Assembly: GCA_002794735.1 (NCBI GenBank)
Contig: NBAZ01000004.1
Coordinates: 1,178,001-1,242,000 of the forward strand
DNA from: Pyrrhoderma lamaoense
Taxonomy: Eukaryota; Basidiomycota; Agaricomycetes; Hymenochaetales; Hymenochaetaceae
Length of the DNA: 64,000 nt
Direction: 5' to 3'
In this document: piece after piece, positions 56,860-64,000 of the stretch
Layout of the letters: the number at the start of each line of letters is the position of its first letter
Position numbering within the stretch: the stretch's first letter is position 1
The notes under the pieces: generated by a model
What the model was told of the DNA's origin: nothing
Database searches by the model: none
What the model saw: only the letters and a program-made list of their open reading frames with translations
Position numbers and translations under genes: made by a program

Positions 56860-57089
56860 TGTAATCATTTTAAACCAATTTTTAGCACTGATATATTTCT
56901 GTACTACTTCTTGTCTCATTTTTGCATCCGTCTTTTTTCTTTTTACATATAAGCAGATAACTACTATCTTTATATAGCATTATCATACAACAACAACTAT
57001 GTGCATTTTCATACTTATGCTGGTATACTAAAGACGAAGTTAGCTTTTAGTTCGATTTATAAGGAGCCGCAAAGTGTTCATGACAAGTG

Positions 57090-57684
57090 TCAATTTTCAG
57101 GTACATAGTCTCCGTCCTCCTCGTCCTCCTCGTCTATGGACTGTAAAAACTCAGAATCAGCGAAAAAGAGGTGTTGCCATTGTGCTGAGAAGCAGCTAAC
57201 CTTATCGAGCCATTCGGATACTTTGATGCCCTGAAGTATATTATATGAGAATCTGTCTAATAATACCATCATTCAGTGATTGAAAACCATACTTGGTTAT
57301 CTCCTTCAACCCTTGCCTTCACTCCCTTGTCATCTTCGTCGTCGTCAATATCGTCATCATCCTCATCATCGTCTTCGTTTCCCTAATCATTATTAAGAAT
57401 ACTTTCAAACAAGAAGTAACTGGTAATGATGAATGTACACTTAGTTGAGCTTCCTCCTCTTCGAAGTCATCTTTGAACTCGAGTTGATTGATTAAATGTG
57501 GTTTTCCAGGAAGAGTACTTGCCACATATGGCCCAGACGAAGTCACTTCAGTTTCAGTAGCCTACGCAAACCACACAGTTGTTAATAATGTGCTAATTTA
57601 CGTCAGTTCATTGATAATTCCCATTTGACCTACCATATCGACGTCCATGTCATGATCATTGCCTTTCGAAGTGTTCTCAGACAT
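57090..57684 (-). CDS. small acidic protein of unknown function
   Basis: Exons 57634-57684, 57439-57561, 57293-57382, 57201-57230 and 57090-57140 all have codon-phase-0 borders and give 114 residues. Sequence: MSENTSKGNDHDMDVDM, then LPGKPHLINQLEFKDDFEEE, an Asp/Glu run, GIKVSEWLDK and SIDEEDEEDGDYVPEN. The high acid content is like small histone chaperones or acidic nuclear proteins, but no known motif is clear. That five tiny exons all sit in phase 0 is unusual and would allow exon skipping without frame loss. Alternative reading: exon 3 in another frame, rejected because it gives repeats of Met/Thr. Confidence 0.65.
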
Positions 57685-57965
57685 GTTGGTTAGATGAACC
57701 TGTGAGAATAAGATGAAGAGCTGAAAAAAAATAGAACAACAAGGTTGTGGTCGGAGTTTAAGAGAAGCTTAGAATCGTGTACGGTCCGAAGAGCGTATTT
57801 ATGATCTCTTGTTAACCGAGATTTGTGAAGGTAACATGGACCAACACAGTGTGTTATTATAACCTACATGACAATCAGAAGCTTCGTAAGCTTTCTGATG
57901 GAAGCTGGGTTCGTGACACGTGGTCAAAATCTTGAACAAGACAAGGAAGTCGTATTGAGCTTTCA

Positions 57966-58776
<811 letters not shown>

Positions 58777-60784
58777 GTCTGTATATCGTACTGCACAGAA
58801 TTATCAAGATGAATGTGCTTTGGAAAGGTGATTGTTGTTCGTAAGGAAGCTTTCTAGCGTGCATGAACGTGACACCTTTATTAGCTAATACCAGAATTGA
58901 TACTGTGGCGACGTAGTAGACTTATTATATACCCAGTAACTAGAAAAAAGTACTATATATGCGTTCGAAGCAAGTAGCTTTTCGAAGCAAGAGCTAATCG
59001 GCCCAGATAAAAACTAAAAATTGCAACGAGGCCATAATATGTCTGTAGTTGTTGATCTCATCGGTTATGTAGTCATCAAGTTCATGATGCTCTGAGTCTA
59101 CTGTAAATTTGCCTTAAGGACTCCGGTACGTCCATCCAAGTTAGACTTGAGCCGGGAGCAGCAGTAGCAGGGTAATAATTTCTCATTATAGACCATCGGT
59201 ATACATAGAGGTATAGTTATATTCGAATTTCCGACAAAATGATAATGAACATAAGATTAAAGACAGAGTGCGGAGTTTGAATTACATGTAGCTTTGATTG
59301 GTGGCTGAAGCCACATACACAAAGTTTTATTAGATAGTTCTTTCTGCCAGCCCCTCTCAGAGACATCTACTTGAGAGGTCTTATCAGGTACAAAGCCATC
59401 TCGCAATCGCCGGTAGCTGGCTATATTGATGTTTCGATGAATGCTGATTCAACAGACCATATCTATTACATGTACAACTAGATGTCCTTCAGCATCGTGA
59501 CAAACACACTACAATGTTCATGTCCTCAAAACTCTGACTTCAATTCTACTCTCCTTTTTCGTTTTCGGATCTCCAATACTCAGTACAAAAGACTAAACAA
59601 GAAGGCACCCTATTTCAAATTTGGAATAACTCATCTCCACCTTGATGACTCACATGATGATTCATTGATGAGCTTCTGATGGCTCTCTAGGATTTGTATT
59701 GAAAAAAATCTCACATTTAAAGAGCCCAAGTACTCTCATATGCAAAAGGAAGCTGAATTAAGCATAGGAAGGGAGGAGATCCAAGATATATGAATGACCT
59801 ATCTCATGAGAATCTCATACATAGAACCACCGCATTAAGATCATCCCAGTTGACAAAAACATTACCCACATCTTGTTCACGAGTTCATTGCTTATCAGTG
59901 ATGTTGGCAGGTAATTTACACGATGAGGCTTCTATTCGGTTTGCATGCCCTCTCAAGAGTCTATCACTACGTTATGTATGATTTTATCCATGGATATTCA
60001 TTCACAGAGAGATTACTCCCGTTTCATAAAACATGAGAAGCGCATTGAAAAAAGCCATATGAATATGAGTCATAATTATAGACACAACAAATAGAAACTA
60101 CGTTGCTTATAAAGCCATAACACCGACACCATATAATAGTTGAGATAGAATCCGGAAGACCGGGAAAAAAAGAACGTAAACTAAGAAGATAGGAAAGTCA
60201 CCTGTGTAAAATAAGTAAAGCAAGGTAGACTCTCTTTGGAGATGATAACTACTTCATATAGACCAAGGATAAGCGAAGAAAGAGAGAAAGAGAGAAAAAC
60301 GGTCAAAAAATGAAAATGGGACATAGACAGAGTGAGCTGATAGAAATAAAGTGAACTTGGAAAATTGCAAAATGCGGAATGAAGTGCAGGAGGGTATACA
60401 ATCGTGAAGTCATGTGGATTGTAGAGGATCTGTAAGGGGATCTGAGATGTGTTGGGAAAACATAATAAGTAATATGGAAGAAAATTGAGAAGCAGGTAAC
60501 GAATATCAGGTTCAGGAAGAGAAAAGAATGTATACAGAGTCGCAGACACCGATAGCGGGAAGGAGAAATAAGTGGATGAGCCACCAAAACATCTGTTGAC
60601 TTATGAGAGCAAGCAAGACAAGGAAATCATCTAAAGAAACGTGAGACCTATCCTAATACTAAAACAAATCTGAAAAGGGGATCAAGAACAAAAGTTGGAA
60701 ATACAAGGCTCAAGAAGATAAGGAGGCAAACGTCGGAAAAATAGATTAGGTAGTCCAAGTTCCAGCTCATCAGCAACATAGTCA
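58777..60784. other. 2 kb gap without a recognised gene
   Basis: The largest empty stretch in the window, between the RBX1 start (leftward) and the Rab gene end (leftward). Frames are short and without family resemblance; no tRNA box pair, no repeat or transposon end was found. Could hold an unrecognised non-coding RNA or a long RBX1 promoter. Confidence 0.45.
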
Positions 60785-62263
60785 CTAAATTTGGCAACAA
60801 CTCCAGGAACTGTTTCTGCTCGACAGTGCCTTTTCTTCTTCATCCGCCTGAGCAGCCCAACTCGGAGTTGGGATAGATGAGAGCATTACACTGTCACGTT
60901 TCTTTAATTCATTCTCCTTTTCGATAACATCTTTGCGCTCTATGATCGTAGTGATTAGTGAATTAAATAGCTTCTCCACTCCTATATTGGATGTGAGTAA
61001 TGCAGTAGATAAAGTATGTGCAGTGATGCGTACCTGTATCGTCCTTTGCAGATACTTCAAAGAGATTCATGTCTTTCTCTAGCCCCCACTCTAAGTCATC
61101 GCTCTCTTCGTCTTCATCCTCTTCTGAGACTAGAGTGCTTTGTCCATCTAAAGTGTCAGGATACATTGACCCGCTAGTTCTTAAACCGAAGTGACTAGAG
61201 AAACGTGAAGGTGTCATAGGTTGTAGGTATCTGTCTTGATCATTCGCCTTCTGCCGTCTGTTCGATCCCGAAGTATTTGATGAATTGGCACGTTTGAGGG
61301 CTCCACTGGCAGCCACATATCCATTTCCAAAACTCCAGTTTGCTGTTTCACGCGGAAAAGCGGTAGTAGAGCGCCTAAGCTCTGAAGGCCTTGATAGAGA
61401 ATTATCATCTAAGGCTTTAGGAGCAAGAGAATTCGTTTGCACGGGCCTAGATGTAGTAAAGGAAGTGAATCGAGGTCGAATATAGGAGAAAGTAGAGGGT
61501 TGAGGAGGTGGAGAAGCAGGAGGTGACAACGGTCGGGGGGAGGGAACCATCGCGCAAGCGAAAGACGAACTTGGTCTGACGTTACTTGACGGCTACTATG
61601 TAGATCGGCCTTTGAACCAACAATATAGATGATCAAATCCGAGGAACAGTTTTTCTTTAGCTCTGATCATGAAAATTATGTCACTGGTGCCATTGAAACT
61701 GATTGATACAATGGAGTAGGACTCACCCTCTAGCCAACCTTTTACATCGTCAAACGAAGTGGCATTAGTGATATCATACAAAAGTAGAGCAGCATTTGCT
61801 CCGCGGTAGTACATTGGTGCCTGAATAGAGAAAGCAATAACCACACACAATAATCAGTGGCTCTGCGAGTCGAAGACAAACATCAAATAACAAAGAAAGA
61901 AGAGAGAAAAGGCATACCATACTTCGAAATCGCTCTTGACCTGCTGTATCCCATAGCTGAAGGCGAACCTTTAATCCATTTACATATACTTTTTTCGTAA
62001 CAAAGAAAGCTCCAGTCGTTGAGGTAGTGTTTCTGGGATCGAACATATTTTGAGTGTATCGCTGAAGTAGACTAGTTTTGCCAACACCTAAGAAGAAGAA
62101 TGGTAAGGGGAAATGAAGTTAGAGAATTATTGGAAGCAAAAGAAGATATTTAGTGCGTACCGGTATTGCCCATGATGACTATCTTTGCATCTATGGAGTG
62201 AGAATCATAATCGAGAGGTGATTTGCCATAATTATCGAGGATAGCATATTCTGAGGGTGACAT
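60785..62263 (-). CDS. Rab GTPase with a ~150-residue insertion before G5 (needs +1 base)
   Basis: Exons 62161-62263, 61918-62087, 61727-61820, 61034-61662 and 60785-60981; sum plus one base is 398 codons. GTPase motifs: G1 GNTGVGKTSL, switch [15 protein letters not shown]3 [28 protein letters not shown]4 as GSKADL (SKAD for the usual NKxD), G5 EVSAKDDT, and a C-terminal CCQI for prenylation. Between G4 and G5 the typical 30 residues are replaced by a long Pro/Ser-rich, acidic insert ([16 protein letters not shown] to [20 protein letters not shown]). [10 protein letters not shown] recalls Rab24. A frame change lies at a run of six G, 61535-61540 plus strand. A membrane-traffic switch is expected; the insert could be a docking site. 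Start ATG at 62263. Confidence 0.82.
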
Positions 62264-62719
62264 GGATTGTGTGGCGGACAGCGCACGCGCGGTATATGAC
62301 CGCGACGAGCAGTTTGTGTGCCGTGAAGAGAGAAGGAGGGTAAGAAAGACGGTTGCACGCAATGGCACTCGGAGATGTATAAGACCCCTGACTGACTGAA
62401 ACTCTGGCTCTTGACCTCGCGAACGAGCCTGAACCTCGGCACGTGACAGCCTATCGCACCGATGGTGCCGACTCCCAATTAAGCATATCCTGCTCCCGAA
62501 GCTAGAAGCTTGACTCGAAATGACAGTTCAAGGAATGGTGGCTTATCCTTATTCGTTTCAAGGGGGCGCACTCTTATACATCGCACTTAGAAAGTATTGC
62601 TTTTACGCTTGTACTTTGCATGTAACAGGTATTATTATCACCCATTAATTTTTCGTAACAAGTTGTAGGAAATGGAGATAAATGTTGAGCACTAAAACAC
62701 AATAGATAATACATTTGTA

Positions 62720-63443
62720 CTAATGTTCTGCAGCTGTGATAGGGAACTCAAATACTACTTCCTTTCCAGTTAATCGGCGGTATACCGATGAGAAAGAATC
62801 GAGTTTGTATTCCAATGAGGTCTTATCCTTGGGTTCGAGGAAACTGAGATACAAATCAGAATCTCTGTTTCAATCATAAAAACAAAAGATGGCGTCATCA
62901 TACGTACACTTTGAGTAATTTTGAGCCATCAACGGCGACACGGGTGCGCTTGCCAACAATCTCTGTTGGGAAAACAAGGTCCTCAAGAATTTTTTCATGG
63001 ACGCTAGTGAGCGTTCTGCTACGAGGACGCTTTTGCTTAACGCGAGAGCCACGAGTGGGCTTGCGGAGCATCCGGCGCTGAGCAACGAAAACGACGTGGC
63101 GGTCTGAGAACTTCTTCTCGAGTTCACGAGTAAGCCTGTCAAAAATAGAGTTGATCCATGTTCAATAATCATTCCGTCGCAACAATATATAAGAATTCTA
63201 CCTGGCCTGAATTTTGTGGAAAGCTTTTAATTGGGGAACGGGTACAAATACAACGATAGCCTTCTTTCCTCCGCGGACATCAACCTCACGGGCTGCTGAG
63301 ATCTGAAGGGGACGGAGTTCTGTCTTAAGTTCTGGCACATTGTTTTCCAAGTCTACCAAAGCCTGTGCGAGGGCAGTCTCAGTCTCATCTGGGGGCGTGT
63401 TTGGCGCATTGGCCGTGCGCTGGATTTTGTGCTGAAGAGACAT
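62720..63443 (-). CDS. RPS7: 40S ribosomal protein eS7
   Basis: A small-subunit ribosomal protein. Three exons from the ATG at 63443: [60 protein letters not shown], then across an AG|GTAGAA intron [76 protein letters not shown] and finally [40 protein letters not shown], stop at 62720. All blocks are typical and full length. Confidence 0.97.
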
Positions 63444-64000
63444 ATTGGTACCTGTTAATTCGCAGCGGAGAAATCAATTCATTGTTTTATGTGTATAGAC
63501 TTCACTGTTGCCCTCATCCTGTATTCTAACACCCATCCAACACAAAACAGCATGCATTTCGAATCCCGTACTGAACCTTGTGTCCTTTCAGGATCCCAGA
63601 GTATACAGGAAGAGCAACAGCAATGTAGAATAGGGCATAACACTTACAATATAGACTTTTGGCACGGACTCGCACCGACGGGTGTATACTTCAGACCTGG
63701 TATGAATTGTGTTGATGTTTGTTTACGCCTGTGGATTACGTAAATGCAATCATCCTCTGAGTCTTACTTTGGCAACAAAACTATTGTGAACAAAAAGCGC
63801 GATCAATCGCATATTAATTATTGTATTACATGATAAATAATAAATATGCTTTTTATTAAGTTTTAAGATGGAGCCGAGACTAGAATATTTTCCTATCACT
63901 TCAAAAACCAGTAGCGAAGCGTTTTCTATGCCTGTAAAGCTTAAGGTCAACCCCTGTGGTCCCCAATATGGACCTACGAAATGTGTATAATATAAACTAT
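63444..64000. other. right-hand flank: eS7 promoter and unassigned sequence
   Basis: The first part is the eS7 promoter. At 63868-63990 on the plus strand a 40-codon frame (MEPRLEYFPITSKTSSEAFS onward) could be a first exon of a gene continuing beyond the window, with GT at its end, but nothing supports it further. Confidence 0.3.

Noticed and set aside
59482..59981. Two short plus-strand frames in the 2 kb gap
   Set aside because: About 65 codons each, no splice partners, no recognisable motif; expected by chance in AT-rich DNA.

Overview
The window is a gene-dense piece of nuclear DNA from an intron-rich fungus. Nearly every gene is broken by several short introns (mostly about 45-70 bases, GT-AG, often with a CTAAC/CTAAT/CTGAC-type branch sequence), intergenic gaps are short, and the gene set is eukaryotic (SAGA, Elongator, autophagy, 40S proteins, mitochondrial assembly factors). 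The intron density, the AT-leaning base composition and the flavour of the proteins suggest a basidiomycete, perhaps Tremellomycetes; that placement is inference. No rRNA, tRNA, transposon or CRISPR-like array was recognised.

Layout. 0-10 kb: an RNase III-domain gene cut by the left edge, PAPS reductase (MET16), SAGA subunit SPT3, DDI1 ubiquitin shuttle/protease, then ATG29 and the Gcn2 regulator YIH1/IMPACT head to head. 10-20 kb: a membrane protein of unknown function, two nuclear-looking unknowns, a Dal5-type MFS transporter with GATA motifs upstream, acetyl-CoA acetyltransferase (ERG10) with a presequence-like N-terminus, and ATG10 head to head with 40S protein eS1. 20-35 kb: APRT, an EDEM-type mannosidase with PA domain, a duplicated ZNRD2/p27-type zinc protein, a long disordered protein, FAF1/C1orf131, an MCUR1-like mitochondrial coiled-coil protein and PYM. 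36-47 kb: a His/Tyr-rich protein, GPN3, then four neighbouring genes of mitochondrial heme/Fe-S/COX/ACP biology (HEM14, COA5, IBA57, holo-ACP synthase), then ELP2. 47-64 kb: a large eIF4A-like protein that has lost the catalytic DEAD-box motifs, an aminotransferase, a BRD8-like bromodomain protein, CSTF64, a small acidic protein, RBX1, a Rab GTPase with a big insertion before its G5 motif, and 40S protein eS7.

Two results matter most to a user. First, six conserved genes (SPT3, ATG29, FAF1, HEM14, the DEAD-like gene, the Rab) can be read to a family-like protein only if one base is added back at each of nine places; eight of the nine lie in or beside runs of G or C, and every event is a -1. 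In the five genes where I assembled all exons the total length then becomes a multiple of three. This looks like systematic homopolymer under-calling rather than gene decay. Second, the 47.5-50.8 kb gene encodes a DEAD-box pseudohelicase: motifs I, II, III and VI are all altered while the eIF4A-like fold and C-terminus are kept, behind a disordered N-terminus of about 440 residues. It is the best candidate here for an undescribed function.

Exon coordinates given below were built by hand from splice consensus, phase and family similarity; no alignment or database search was run.
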